Origin: Bacteroidales bacterium | GTDB lineage: Bacteria > Bacteroidota > Bacteroidia > Bacteroidales > Marinilabiliaceae | DNA: 64,000 nt | Direction: 5' to 3' | Assembly (NCBI GenBank): GCA_024401335.1 | Contig: JAKSLH010000013.1 | Location: 1 to 64,000 of the forward strand | In this document: one piece after another, positions 46,605-56,006 of the stretch | Numbering within the stretch: the stretch's first letter is position 1 | Layout of the letters: each line of letters opens with the position of its first letter | The notes under the pieces: model-generated | Databases searched by the model: none | What the model was told of the DNA's origin: nothing | The model's input: only the letters and a program-made list of their open reading frames with translations | Position numbers and translations under genes: made by a program

Positions 46605-47630
46605 ATGATTATAGATATCAAGGAAATAGATGGCGACGTTCACATTAGTGGTAATGTCATAACGATTAACCACGGAAAGATTGTCCTTTCCGATGGTACC
46701 GTTATATGTTCCGGTCTTGAAGAGTCAGTTACCCCTGCTCCTGCTAGGCCTGCGCAGATGAACGGCGGCTCTGCTACCGTTCCTCCACCTGCCGGTAATG
46801 CTATGGCTATGCCAACAGGAATGCCTCAAGCCGAGCAACCTGGTCAGCCTGTTGCCAATGCAGATGTTTTGTCAGAGGAGTTCGAAGTCGGTTCGTTTGA
46901 TACTCTTACCGTTCGCTCTGTCTTCAATGTCGATTACGAAACGGGCGAGACCTCTAGAGTCCTCGTTGAGGCTGCTAAGGATGTTCTCGAACAGGTCCTT
47001 GTCGAGACGAATGGACGTGGCCTTACTATCGATTTCCGACCAGGATATATCGTCGATACGGTTTGCGTACACGTCAAGGTCGTCTCTCCTCGTCTGTCAC
47101 AGATCATCTCTTATGGAGGCTCTGTAGTCAATATCAATTCACCTCTCAACACCGACAGCACTCTTATGCTATCTGCTCATAATGCGAGCAAGATCAATGC
47201 GAAGACGTTGGCCGGAAAGTCTGTATATCTTTCTTCTGATCAGGCCGGACAGCTATTTGTTGAGTCTGTGTCTGCTTCGATGGCTGTTATTTCTAAGTGC
47301 ATAGAGGCAAGTCAGCTGCATGTCACTGGCAACGCATATACTCGTAATGTGTTTGTTACCGCCGACCAGGCTTCACGTGTGATATTCAGTAATATTACAA
47401 CGGAATCTCTCGTTTGTAAGACTAGCGGAACTGCTCGTGCTGTCCTTACCGGTTCGGCTCGCAAGGTTGAATATGGAGCTAGCCATCAGAGCGAAATCAA
47501 TGCCAAGGATCTTTCTGCTGAAAGTGGAAAGGCTGTCGGGTCCGAGATAGCTTCGATATTCTCTAACGTTCATAGCCATTTCGACTCTCGCGCAACGATG
47601 AACTCGAAGATCGTCAACTCTAATAAATAA
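46605..47630 (+). CDS. DUF2807 (GIN domain) protein without signal peptide
   Basis: A 341-residue protein. Residues 1-40 form a short strand-rich head (IDGDVHISGNVITINHGKIVLSDG), 45-85 a Pro/Ala/Gly/Gln-rich linker, and 90-341 a DUF2807 or GIN-type beta-helix with repeated turns (FDTLTVRSVFNV, LMLSAHNASKINAKTLAG, VYLSSDQAG, VFVTADQAS). DUF2807 proteins are normally exported, yet this one starts directly with MIIDIKEIDG and has no signal peptide or lipobox. It may be cytoplasmic. Function unknown. The start at 46605 is the only in-frame ATG close to the promoter box. Confidence 0.75.
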   Translation: MIIDIKEIDGDVHISGNVITINHGKIVLSDGTVICSGLEESVTPAPARPAQMNGGSATVPPPAGNAMAMPTGMPQAEQPGQPVANADVLSEEFEVGSFDTLTVRSVFNVDYETGETSRVLVEAAKDVLEQVLVETNGRGLTIDFRPGYIVDTVCVHVKVVSPRLSQIISYGGSVVNINSPLNTDSTLMLSAHNASKINAKTLAGKSVYLSSDQAGQLFVESVSASMAVISKCIEASQLHVTGNAYTRNVFVTADQASRVIFSNITTESLVCKTSGTARAVLTGSARKVEYGASHQSEINAKDLSAESGKAVGSEIASIFSNVHSHFDSRATMNSKIVNSNK

Positions 47631-47656
47631 GATACAGTTTTTCTCTCTATTATATC

Positions 47657-47690
47657 AACTTCCTCTAGAGCTCTCTGGAGGAAGTTTTTT
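47657..47690 (+). terminator. Terminator of the DUF2807 gene
   Basis: AACTTCCTC (47657-47665) pairs perfectly with GAGGAAGTT (47678-47686); a T run follows. Confidence 0.88.
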
Positions 47691-47698
47691 ATTTGGCT

Positions 47699-48220
47699 CT
47701 ACTCATCTACGCCATACACCGTTTTCTTCAGTTTCCTTATCGTGCCGTTCAGGTCCGATATCGTTCCGCATGTCATTATTCGCATCGCTATAGCTGGCAG
47801 TCCTTCGCCATACGATGGCTGCTCGTAGATGACCGGCTCCGACCTGAATCCGTTCTTCTCGTAGAACTGTATCCTTTTTCTTGTCGTCTCGTCTGTCGCT
47901 GGCTCTACCTCTAGTATTATCGGCTTGCCTCTCAGTTTGAGCTTCGACAGCGCTTGCGATGCTAGCCCTAGCCCTCTGAGCTCTTTTTTTATTGCCAGAT
48001 GCTCCACGTATGTCACGTCTCCAAGATTCCACGTGTTAAGTATCCCTGCAAAGTCAAAATCACATATTATGACTTGTGCCTGAAATTGCGTGTTGTGGTC
48101 TGTATACTGCCTCTGCTGCTCCAATGGTCTTCTCTCTTCTGGCGGAAAGGCTTCGATGAGCAGATTCTCTGCCTCAGCATAGAACACAGATGGCGTGGTT
48201 ATCTCTTTGAGTAATATCAT
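47699..48220 (-). CDS. GNAT-family N-acetyltransferase
   Basis: A 173-residue acetyl-CoA-dependent acetyltransferase. The acetyl-CoA loop region is VEHLAIKKELRGLGLASQALSKL (R/QxxGxG/A form RGLGLA), with the later FYEKNGFR motif near the C-terminal half. The substrate is unknown. Its ATG overlaps the TGA of the EamA gene by four bases (ATGA), so it is translationally coupled. A longer frame upstream runs inside the EamA gene and was rejected. Confidence 0.85.
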   Translation of the reverse strand: MILLKEITTPSVFYAEAENLLIEAFPPEERRPLEQQRQYTDHNTQFQAQVIICDFDFAGILNTWNLGDVTYVEHLAIKKELRGLGLASQALSKLKLRGKPIILEVEPATDETTRKRIQFYEKNGFRSEPVIYEQPSYGEGLPAIAMRIMTCGTISDLNGTIRKLKKTVYGVDE

Positions 48221-49116
48221 GCTGTTCGGTTGTTCGTGTGTCGTTTGAATATCTTTGGCGCTGCTATAAGGACGGTTACCGCCACAAATACTATTATCAT
48301 TCCGAGTACAGCGAGCAGCGACGGACGCTCGCTGAAGACTATGACTCCCAGCAATACTGCGGTTACAGGTTCCAGCGCTCCCATTATGGCCGCATTGGTT
48401 GATCCGATATACTTTATCGATTGCGCGAGCGCTGTTATCGATATTATCGTTGGAAACACGGCAAGTATTATGGCGCATATCCCAGCCCTTGGCGTCGACG
48501 GTATGTCTAGCTCGGTCAGCATCTTCAAGCGTACTATATAGACGAGGCTTCCGAATACAATGGAATAGTAGCTTACCTTCATCGATGACATGCTCGCCAG
48601 CTGGCTCTTCTGCACACAGACGATGTATATGGCATATAGCAACGACGAGACGACCACAACGAGCACGCCGATGATGTTGCTCTTGGTGTTGTCGCCTCCC
48701 GAGTTGAGAAGCATTATCCCTATGAATACAAAGACTATGGCGCCTATGGTGATGATGTTGGGCCTCTCTCTGAAGAATGCCATCATTATTATGGCTACCA
48801 TCGCGGGATAGCAGAATAATAGGGTGGAGGCTATCGATACGTCGATGAATCTGTAGCTCTCAAATAATGTCAGCGATGATCCCGAAAAGAGCAGACCTAG
48901 CATGCCTAGCATGCATCCTTCCTTGAGTGTTATGGCAAACGACTCTTTCTTCACTATCATCAGTATTGTCATCAATACTATGGCGAGCAGATATCGGCAC
49001 GCAAGGACCGAATCTACACTCATGCCGTCCGAATACATGATTACGGCAAATGGATTCACTCCATACGCTGCAGCTGATAATGCCGCAAGTCCAAATCCTT
49101 TAGTCCTGTTTGTCAT
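48217..49116 (-). CDS. EamA/DMT-superfamily transporter
   Basis: A 299-residue inner-membrane protein with ten predicted helices arranged as two EamA repeats (first GLAALSAAAYGVNPFAV, second beginning near LVVVVSSLLYAIYIV). The helix 9-10 region ALEPVTAVLLGVIVFSERPS is the family hallmark. Members move metabolites or amino acids; substrate unknown. It follows the TauE-type gene after four bases. Confidence 0.88.
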   Translation of the reverse strand: MTNRTKGFGLAALSAAAYGVNPFAVIMYSDGMSVDSVLACRYLLAIVLMTILMIVKKESFAITLKEGCMLGMLGLLFSGSSLTLFESYRFIDVSIASTLLFCYPAMVAIIMMAFFRERPNIITIGAIVFVFIGIMLLNSGGDNTKSNIIGVLVVVVSSLLYAIYIVCVQKSQLASMSSMKVSYYSIVFGSLVYIVRLKMLTELDIPSTPRAGICAIILAVFPTIISITALAQSIKYIGSTNAAIMGALEPVTAVLLGVIVFSERPSLLAVLGMIIVFVAVTVLIAAPKIFKRHTNNRTA

Positions 49117-49120
49117 CTGT

Positions 49121-49849
49121 CTATGATAATATCGCTATTACGCCGCTTATGGCCATATATACATATATGATCTTTTTTAGTGTGTTGCCCGATATCTTGT
49201 CAAATATCTTTGTGCCTATCCATGTGCCTATGACAATGCCTACGGCGGCGTATATCCAGCCTAGGCCAACGGCTGTCGTCAGGAAGCCGTTGTATGCCCT
49301 GAAGAATGTCATTACGATATTGCCTATCAGAAAATACATCTGTGTCATCGCCAGATAGTTCTCCTTTGTCGGCTCTGAGGCTACGAAGTAAAGCACGGCT
49401 GGAGGTCCCTGCATGGCAAACAATCCTCCCATTACGCCGCTCAATCCTCCCATCGACACCTGTATCGGTAGGGTAGGGTTTACGTGCACTCTCTCTGATA
49501 TGAAGAAGAAATATATGCTTGCTACTATGAGTATGCCTCCTAATATCTTTTTCAGCATACCGTCGTCTGCACTGGCTACAAACTGTACTGCAAGGAATGA
49601 AACGACGAGAAACGTGGTGAGGATTGGTATCATTCGTGGCCAGCTTACCTTGTCGCGCATCTTTATGGCTATCATGAGCGACTGTGACGCCGACAGTATG
49701 CCGCTGAGGGTCGTCGCCTCCGCATACGATGGCATGATGTGTGGCAGGGCGGTCATGATGAAAATGCCGAAGCCAAATCCGCTTACTCTCTGCACTAGGC
49801 TCGCCCCGGTGCAAAAGGCCAACAGGATGATTATCGAGGAGGTGTCCAT
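49121..49849 (-). CDS. TauE/SafE-family transporter
   Basis: A 242-residue membrane protein with about eight helices in two halves. The N-terminal GASLVQRVSGFGFGIFIMTALPHIMP and the mid GGLSGVMGGLFAMQGPPAVLYFVA motifs mark the TauE/SafE (sulfite/organosulfur exporter) family. Its ATG directly abuts the stop of the DUF4153 gene. Substrate unknown. Confidence 0.88.
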   Translation of the reverse strand: MDTSSIIILLAFCTGASLVQRVSGFGFGIFIMTALPHIMPSYAEATTLSGILSASQSLMIAIKMRDKVSWPRMIPILTTFLVVSFLAVQFVASADDGMLKKILGGILIVASIYFFFISERVHVNPTLPIQVSMGGLSGVMGGLFAMQGPPAVLYFVASEPTKENYLAMTQMYFLIGNIVMTFFRAYNGFLTTAVGLGWIYAAVGIVIGTWIGTKIFDKISGNTLKKIIYVYMAISGVIAILS

Positions 49850-51322
49850 TTATTTGATGAAGACTGCGCTTACGACAGCCTTGTCTTCGTAGTCATTGAA
49901 TACGATCCTTCTGAACAGGATATACATCGAATCAACCTCAACGCTCAATGTTGCCGTTCCATATCCTGTATATGCCAGACCGAGGAAGTCGTCGTATGTC
50001 ATGTCGTTCTGATGGGCCATTCTTCTTATCAGGTTCTCATAGCTTGTCTTGAGAATGACTTCATTTCTGGTCTCCAAGGTGATGGTGTCTCCTGATATCG
50101 TCGCCTGTGGGAATACCACTTGTCTGTATCCCTCGATGTCAAGCGGCTTGTCGTTGTTCTGGATGAACTTATAGCTCGAGATGGCGTTGTTGTCTTCGTT
50201 TTCTGCCAGCATCTCCTCTGTTATTGTGCTCTCCGCATTTGTCCACTGCAGATTAGAGGCTATGTTCTTTGCCGATATAGGTGGAATTAATCCCAATACA
50301 AAGGCAAACCCCATGGCGTGTGTAATCATCGACTTATACGCTCTCTTGCGGTCGAAGACGAGCATGAACATGAATATCAGGTTTAATATGCCTATCATCA
50401 CCATATACACTCTCGCCTCTGTAAATCCGAAGTCATATACTCTTCTTATCGCTGCAACCCAGAAAAGGATTACGATAGGTATCGACAATGTTGGCATCCA
50501 GTGATAGAAGCTGTTGAAGACGTTGTTCATCGCCAGGCGGTATAGCGAACTGGCCGCCATCGATGTGAAATAGAACAGGTATGTCATCCTTACAATGCCT
50601 CCGTGTGGAAGCTCCCATGTAAACATGATCTTCAGTATATATGCATAGAGGATGATCATGAAGGTTATGATGGCTAGTGTCAACACGTAGTTCAATATGC
50701 CGTTTGCATACGGACTCTGTATTGTGTCTATCTGAGGCGTGTGGTCATAGAATGCTAGCATCAGCATTGGGAAGATGAACTTCCATGGTATGCCAAACAG
50801 ATACTTGCCTATCGACACCTCAAATATGTTCTCTACAGTCATGCTTATGATGAATAACGCAATGGCTGCCGTGAGTGTAATGAGAAAGCTCCTGAGCGCT
50901 GCCCAGCCCAATGATGCCATGTTGATGATGAAGTCAAGGTCAGTGTTGAAATGCTTGACTATGAGGCATCCTGTCGACAATAGGAATATTATTGTGTAGT
51001 ATTCGGTCGTCTTGTTGAAGTTGACGAATTTCTCGTCCATTCCGCCTATTAGGGCTATTATGGTCAATGGTATTATGAGTTCATATACTCTGCGCCAGCC
51101 GTTGTCTTGCGGAATGAGTGCATTGGCAATGAATGCAGCGAAAAACAGGACTGGAATAACTAGCATCGATGACTGGTACAAAAGCCCGTCAAATGCTTCG
51201 CTTGCCACTGTGTCACACAGCGTGAGGATTGTAAGAAGTGTACACTCTACCGGACGTTCATGAAATGTCCTTGAGACAGCCTTGCTGCTATGTCTGAGCG
51301 CTTCTTGAATAGCTGAAACCAT
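49850..51322 (-). CDS. DUF4153 multi-pass membrane protein
   Basis: A 490-residue protein with about ten helices in the first 350 residues (for example VIPVLFFAAFIANALI, IIPLTIIALIGG, FLITLTAAIALFIISM) and a soluble C-terminal domain of about 130 residues. The layout fits the DUF4153 family of unknown role. The ATG at 51322 is chosen because the longer frame (51370) begins inside the promoter box. It is the first gene of a four-gene operon with TauE, EamA and GNAT genes. Confidence 0.75.
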   Translation of the reverse strand: MVSAIQEALRHSSKAVSRTFHERPVECTLLTILTLCDTVASEAFDGLLYQSSMLVIPVLFFAAFIANALIPQDNGWRRVYELIIPLTIIALIGGMDEKFVNFNKTTEYYTIIFLLSTGCLIVKHFNTDLDFIINMASLGWAALRSFLITLTAAIALFIISMTVENIFEVSIGKYLFGIPWKFIFPMLMLAFYDHTPQIDTIQSPYANGILNYVLTLAIITFMIILYAYILKIMFTWELPHGGIVRMTYLFYFTSMAASSLYRLAMNNVFNSFYHWMPTLSIPIVILFWVAAIRRVYDFGFTEARVYMVMIGILNLIFMFMLVFDRKRAYKSMITHAMGFAFVLGLIPPISAKNIASNLQWTNAESTITEEMLAENEDNNAISSYKFIQNNDKPLDIEGYRQVVFPQATISGDTITLETRNEVILKTSYENLIRRMAHQNDMTYDDFLGLAYTGYGTATLSVEVDSMYILFRRIVFNDYEDKAVVSAVFIK

Positions 51323-51366
51323 AACCTTCGTATTACACCATCTGCAATGGTGATTGCTTATACGTC

Positions 51367-51375
51367 GCAAAAATA
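51367..51375 (-). promoter_or_regulatory. -7 box TATTTTTGC of the DUF4153 operon
   Basis: TATTTTTGC on the - strand fits TAnnTTTGY, 44 bases upstream of the chosen ATG. Confidence 0.6.
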
Positions 51376-51440
51376 GTCATTTAAAGCGAACGCGGCAACT
51401 TCTTTGTGTTGCTAAATGCTAACAATTCATTAACATATAC

Positions 51441-51469
51441 AAAAAGAGGCCTGCCATTGGGCAGACCTC
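51441..51469 (-). terminator. Terminator of the galK-permease operon
   Basis: A ten-base-pair stem with one mismatch (plus 51446-51455 with 51460-51469) and an ATTG loop; on the - strand it runs into five T residues, 30 bases after the permease stop. Confidence 0.85.
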
Positions 51470-51498
51470 CTATATCATGTTGCAAATGTTTCTCTCTG

Positions 51499-52764
51499 TT
51501 ATTCTACAGGAATGTCTTTGTTTACATTCTTGCTGCCTACAACGGCATAGAAGAGGATGTATGCCAACATTGCTATTGCCAACCAGTAGCTTGCGATACG
51601 TCCTACGTTAACACCGATAAGGTCCTGGAGATATGGCATTACACCACCACCTACAACCATCGCCATGAAGAGGCCTGATGCCTTAGCTGTGTACTTGCCA
51701 AGACCCTCTGTTGCAAGGTTGAAGATGCCACCCCACATAACTGATGTGCAGAGACCGCAGAGGAAGATGAAGAGACACTTCAATGGTACATCACCACCGT
51801 AGAGGTTGATTGTGATGCTCTCTGGCAAGAATACTGCAACGAGGAGAAGCACGATAGCAATGCTCGATGCGTATGTGAGCTGTGTCTTCGACGATACGTT
51901 GCCGAGGAGTGAACCTGATGCAAGACGGCCGCAGAGCATGAGCAACCAGTAGATTGCTGCCAACGAACCACCAACTGCAGCTGCACCTTCAAACGACATG
52001 TTCGATACATAGAAGTTCAACTGTGCTGGGATACCTACCTCTACACCTACGTAGAAGAAGATCGCAATGACACCGAGCAGACAGTGACGGAAGGCGATAG
52101 GTGAGTGCTCAAAGGTAACCTGTGAAAGGTTTGCCTGTGGCTCTTCTATCTTGAGGCTTCCGATGACGATGATTGCTACAACGAAGATGCCGATACCGAT
52201 GAAGAGCAATGGTGTAACGTCGTTCATAGCTGTCTCTGCTGTGATTGTGCCGATGAGGGCGCCAGCGAGATATGGAGCCAATGTGCCTGCAAGTGAATTG
52301 CATGCGCCACCAAGCTGAAGAAGCTGGTTGCCTACCTTGCCACCACCACCAAGAAGGTTGAGCATAGGGTTAACTACTGTGTTGAGCATACATACGCTGA
52401 AGCCGCATACAAGTGCACCAAGCAAGTAGATGAAGAGGTTCAATGCATAGTCGCCATATACAAGTGTGTCTGCACCAAATACGCTCGAAAGGTACTGGAT
52501 GAACAATCCGACAACACCTACACACATGCCTATCAAAGCTGTCTTCTTGTAACCAACTGTTGTGAGCATGTTACCTGCAGGGATGCCCATGAAGAGGTAT
52601 GCAGTGAAGTTCATGAGGTTACCGAGCATGCCGGCAGACTCATACTTGAAACCCCAGATGTTGCCAAATGGAGCAGCGAGGTTGGTTACGAAACCTACCA
52701 TTGCAAAAAGAGCAAACATCGTGATGATGGCTACCCAGTTGCGGTTCTGTGTTTTATTTTCCAT
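51499..52764 (-). CDS. MFS sugar permease next to galK
   Basis: A 421-residue twelve-helix major-facilitator protein. The start (WVAIITMFALFAMVGFVTNLAAPFGNIW), the GIPAGNMLTTVGYKKTALIGM loop and the CMLNTVVNPMLNLLGGGGKVGNQLLQLGGACNSLAGTLAPYL segment resemble the FucP/GluP-type sugar:proton symporters of Bacteroidetes. The gene follows galK by 31 bases and shares its transcript, so galactose (or glucose) is the likely substrate. Its codon choice is strongly biased, suggesting high expression. Confidence 0.88.
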   Translation of the reverse strand: MENKTQNRNWVAIITMFALFAMVGFVTNLAAPFGNIWGFKYESAGMLGNLMNFTAYLFMGIPAGNMLTTVGYKKTALIGMCVGVVGLFIQYLSSVFGADTLVYGDYALNLFIYLLGALVCGFSVCMLNTVVNPMLNLLGGGGKVGNQLLQLGGACNSLAGTLAPYLAGALIGTITAETAMNDVTPLLFIGIGIFVVAIIVIGSLKIEEPQANLSQVTFEHSPIAFRHCLLGVIAIFFYVGVEVGIPAQLNFYVSNMSFEGAAAVGGSLAAIYWLLMLCGRLASGSLLGNVSSKTQLTYASSIAIVLLLVAVFLPESITINLYGGDVPLKCLFIFLCGLCTSVMWGGIFNLATEGLGKYTAKASGLFMAMVVGGGVMPYLQDLIGVNVGRIASYWLAIAMLAYILFYAVVGSKNVNKDIPVE

Positions 52765-52795
52765 TTTAATAATATGAATTGATTGTGTTTATTTC

Positions 52796-54073
52796 TTAGA
52801 ATTCTACCTTGATGGCTCCCTGTGGACGGATAAATAGCTTCCAGCATTTGCCCTTTCCAAAGGTGTGCTCAAGTGTCTCGATATACTTGTCTAGCTTGTT
52901 CTGTGGAACGAATGCCTGTATTGTTCCTGCAAAACCGCCTCCGTGTACTCGCCATGCTCCTTCATCACCCAATACGATGTCCGACAAGGCCAAGGCTACC
53001 GATAAGCCCTGCTCGGCAACGTTGTTGATAGGGTAGATGTTCTGGTTATACATGTATGAGCTCTGGCCCGATGCTACAACCATCTTGAGGAACGACTTGA
53101 AGTCGCCTTTCTCGAGGCTCGATACCTGATCCACTACTCGCGCATTGTCTCTTTCAAAGTGTATCGCACGCAAGATAGCTCGGTCACTTACCTTCTTCTC
53201 ACGTAATGATGGTATGGCATCAACAACCTGGTCGAGGGTTACCTCACGCAACACTTTCTTGCCAAGCTGCGCTGCAACGCCCTTCATGTCCGATGGAAGT
53301 GATGCATACTCGTCGTTCAGGTCTGCGTGGTTGCCGCCTGTGTCGGTGATTACAAGGGCATATCCTGTCTTTGTGAAGTCGAAATCTACTTTCTTTACTA
53401 TTGGTTTTGAAGGGTCCTCGAAGTCTATGGTTACAAGGCCACCTACCGAGCAGGCTGTCTGGTCCATAAGGCCGCATGGCTTGCCAAAGAACACGTTCTC
53501 TGCATACTGGCCTATCTGGGCGTTCAAGACTGCGTCGAGCTTGCCTCCGTTGAAGAGGTGGCTGAAGATGGCGCCTATGAGAACCTCAAATGAGGCCGAC
53601 GAACTTAAGCCTGAACCCTTTGGCACTCCGCTGTTGATGACTGCGTCAAAGCCTCCGATCTTATATCCGAGCTCGTTGAGTCTTGCTGCTATGCCGCGTA
53701 CAAGACCTACCGATGTGTAATACTCTTTCTCTGATGGCTTGAGGTTTGTGATATCTACCTCAAATACCGGATATCCCGACGACTGTATTCTGACGGTGTT
53801 TGTGCCGTTTGGCTGTGCTACGGCTACATTGTCAAGGTTAACGGCTCCTGCCAATACACGACCGTAGTTGTGGTCGGTGTGGTTGCCTCCTATTTCTGTA
53901 CGTCCTGGTGAACTGAATACTTCGGCCTCTGAATGACCAAATTTGTTCTTGAATTCGTTTATGACATCTGCATAACGCTTCTTCTGCTCTTCAATAACAG
54001 AATTGTCAGTGCCATATAATGCCTTTAGTGTCTTGCCGTCTGCTACCGACGACAAAAGGTTTTCTATCTTCAT
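52796..54073 (-). CDS. galK: Galactokinase
   Basis: A 425-residue GHMP kinase that phosphorylates galactose at C1 with ATP, the entry step of the Leloir pathway. The signature SSPGRTEIGGNHTDHNYG, the ATP loop VPKGSGLSSSASFEV and the late VHGGGFAGTIQAFVP motif are present. Length is slightly above E. coli GalK (382) because of an N-terminal extension of about 30 residues, as in other Bacteroidetes. galT, galE and galM are absent from the window. Confidence 0.96.
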   Translation of the reverse strand: MKIENLLSSVADGKTLKALYGTDNSVIEEQKKRYADVINEFKNKFGHSEAEVFSSPGRTEIGGNHTDHNYGRVLAGAVNLDNVAVAQPNGTNTVRIQSSGYPVFEVDITNLKPSEKEYYTSVGLVRGIAARLNELGYKIGGFDAVINSGVPKGSGLSSSASFEVLIGAIFSHLFNGGKLDAVLNAQIGQYAENVFFGKPCGLMDQTACSVGGLVTIDFEDPSKPIVKKVDFDFTKTGYALVITDTGGNHADLNDEYASLPSDMKGVAAQLGKKVLREVTLDQVVDAIPSLREKKVSDRAILRAIHFERDNARVVDQVSSLEKGDFKSFLKMVVASGQSSYMYNQNIYPINNVAEQGLSVALALSDIVLGDEGAWRVHGGGFAGTIQAFVPQNKLDKYIETLEHTFGKGKCWKLFIRPQGAIKVEF

Positions 54074-54235
54074 TTTCTTAGTCTGATTGATATCGTTTGT
54101 CTTTTCTTGTATGTCCTTAGAGAACCTGAACGCGAAGATAGATATTTTTTAACTTTTGTTCGCAAGGTTTTGCACTCTTTTTTGCGCGAGAGGACTAAAA
54201 CTTGACTTTGTCGTTTGCCGTTGACTGCCGAGCTG

Positions 54236-54934
54236 CTAGTTCCTGCTCTCTTCTTTCCACTTTGTTATCACGTCTGTAATCGTGTTCTTTATGGTTTTTA
54301 TGCCTTCTGGAAAGATGACGTTTTCGCCCACTTCTATCTCTATGCCCTTTAGGCCTCTCGATCCATACATGTCTCTCATGTGCTGCACGAAACCGTCTTC
54401 TTTTACTTTGTGTGGGGCGTTGAATCTTACTCTGAGCCAGGGCGCGTTCTTCTCAAACCCTCTTTTTATTCTGAGGGCTAGACTTCTCTCTTCGCTGTCT
54501 GTGTGGTCAAATATCAAGCCTATGTCCATGCCGAGAGGTATGTTCCTCACTACGGGCTCAAACGTGTGAAGTCCTACCATGAGCATGCTTTCACCGTCTT
54601 GCGCCCAGCATTCGGCTCTGTCTTCAAACTCTATCTGGTAGGGTAGGTAGTAGTCTCTTATTATTTTGCCGGCGTCTTGCGCCGATAGCTCGCTTGTTAT
54701 CTCCGACAGGGCTGTGCCGTTGCCTATCGATCCGTCAACGTCAACCACTATCTGGCTTACCTCGGCTATGTCCGCATAGTCGGCTATCTCTGGCACTATG
54801 CTGTCATAGAGCCACCTTACGCCATATTCGCACGTCCTTGAAGACAGCATGGCATCATGCTTCCCGTCAAACAGATGTTTCCATTCTTCAGGTATGGTGT
54901 CTCCACCATGCTCGCATGATACCATTATCTTCAT
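54236..54934 (-). CDS. N-formylglutamate amidohydrolase family protein
   Basis: A 232-residue zinc amidohydrolase-like protein. Family marks: MVSCEHGGDTIPEEW (metal site His), a Tyr/Arg-rich SRTCEYGVRWLYDSI, a central VGLHTFEP with a His, and near the end RGLKGIEIEVGEN. The family includes HutG-type N-formylglutamate deformylase, but no hut genes are nearby, so the true substrate may differ. It stands 20 bases after the membrane-protein gene as the last gene of the five-gene operon. Confidence 0.8.
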   Translation of the reverse strand: MKIMVSCEHGGDTIPEEWKHLFDGKHDAMLSSRTCEYGVRWLYDSIVPEIADYADIAEVSQIVVDVDGSIGNGTALSEITSELSAQDAGKIIRDYYLPYQIEFEDRAECWAQDGESMLMVGLHTFEPVVRNIPLGMDIGLIFDHTDSEERSLALRIKRGFEKNAPWLRVRFNAPHKVKEDGFVQHMRDMYGSRGLKGIEIEVGENVIFPEGIKTIKNTITDVITKWKEESRN

Positions 54935-54954
54935 GATGTTTCTCTTTTTTGTCG

Positions 54955-55701
54955 TTATGCTTCGAGGTCAAATATCGTAGGGTTCTTCTTGTCTGCCAAG
55001 GCTGCGTATGTTACGGCTGTCGCAAACATCGCTATGACCATCGCAAACAATACGCCTACACAGCATGCAATGACACCTACAAGCATAATGAGCATGCTTG
55101 CCAGCAGTACGACGATATATGGCCATGTGTAGCCTTTCGTGATCTCCCAGCTGCTCTTGAGCGCGTCGCCTATGGTGTCGTCTTCATTCTCTATCATCAC
55201 AAAGATGCTCAGGTAGCAACGTATATATACATACAAGATCGCTAGCAGTACTATGACGTAAACTATCGTTGGAAGTGTCTCGCTCAATAGTCCCCATGCT
55301 GATGTTACGAGCGAGAGGACAAATGATACACCTGCACATTTTATGTATGTCGACATCGGCTTGCTGAAGCCGTCTGCTATGTTTGCTACGCCTTTGTTTC
55401 TTACGGCCTTGAGGTATATTATCTTGGCTATTGTTGCGCAGATGCTCTGGAATAATGCCGAGATAATGCTCTGCCACATGAAGTTGCCGTTCTCCGCCAT
55501 GGATATAAGCCTATTCGCTGCGTTCTGGTCGCCCTGGAAGGTCTTGAGGTAGGCGTCAATAAATCCTTCAGGTAGGAATGCTATTGAAATACCCATTGCA
55601 ATTACAAGGTAGATTAGGTTGAGCAATGTGAGCTTCAACCAGTTTTTCTTGGCCAATTCCCAAGCCATGTTGAGAACTTCGCCGATTTCAAGCTTAAACA
55701 T
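54955..55701 (-). CDS. Multi-pass membrane protein (DUF975-like)
   Basis: A 248-residue protein with about six helices (LTLLNLIYLVIAMGISIAF, a mid-chain pair around LSLVTSAWGLL and IVYVIVLLAILYVYIR, and PYIVVLLASMLIMLVGVIACCVG). The amphipathic start (FKLEIGEVLNMAWELAKKNW) and the DALKSSWEITKGY segment resemble DUF975/GPDPase-membrane-domain proteins. Function unknown. The ATG at 55701 fits better than a longer frame that overlaps the DUF2752 gene. Confidence 0.7.
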   Translation of the reverse strand: MFKLEIGEVLNMAWELAKKNWLKLTLLNLIYLVIAMGISIAFLPEGFIDAYLKTFQGDQNAANRLISMAENGNFMWQSIISALFQSICATIAKIIYLKAVRNKGVANIADGFSKPMSTYIKCAGVSFVLSLVTSAWGLLSETLPTIVYVIVLLAILYVYIRCYLSIFVMIENEDDTIGDALKSSWEITKGYTWPYIVVLLASMLIMLVGVIACCVGVLFAMVIAMFATAVTYAALADKKNPTIFDLEA

Positions 55702-55727
55702 ATTGATTTGGTTTTTTGATTGTTTTG

Positions 55728-56006
55728 TCAGATTAAGTTTCTTGCTATTCCCCACACCGCCATTATTCCTAGTGCGCTGAATATCGTCTTGTTACTCATT
55801 GCCCACACACCAATTCTGCTTTTTCTTACCCTGTCACTTAATGAACATACGACGAGTATCAGCATATATGGCATCATGCACCATGCAACTGGGTTTAGCA
55901 TGAAGGCTTCTGTCAGGTTCCCGTTGTATAGGGCGACGATTGCTCTCTGCATTCCGCAGAATGGACACTCCCAGCCTGTCAGCAGATGCAGCGGACAGGG
56001 TATCAT
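55728..56006 (-). CDS. DUF2752 small membrane protein
   Basis: A 92-residue protein with two to three helices and the DUF2752 signature WECPFCGMQRAIVALYNGN, followed by NPVAWCMMP. The two Cys could bind metal. Function unknown. Its ATG overlaps the TGA of the preceding 46-residue lipoprotein gene (ATGA). Confidence 0.85.
   Translation of the reverse strand: MIPCPLHLLTGWECPFCGMQRAIVALYNGNLTEAFMLNPVAWCMMPYMLILVVCSLSDRVRKSRIGVWAMSNKTIFSALGIMAVWGIARNLI

Noticed and set aside
47699..48478. 259-residue version of the GNAT protein
   Set aside because: The first 86 codons overlap the EamA gene and have no domain-like sequence; the ATG at 48220 gives a normal GNAT and an ATGA overlap.
51322..51370. 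Upstream start for the DUF4153 protein
   Set aside because: The extra 16 residues (HHCRWC) are unlike a membrane-protein start and their codons overlap the -7 box.
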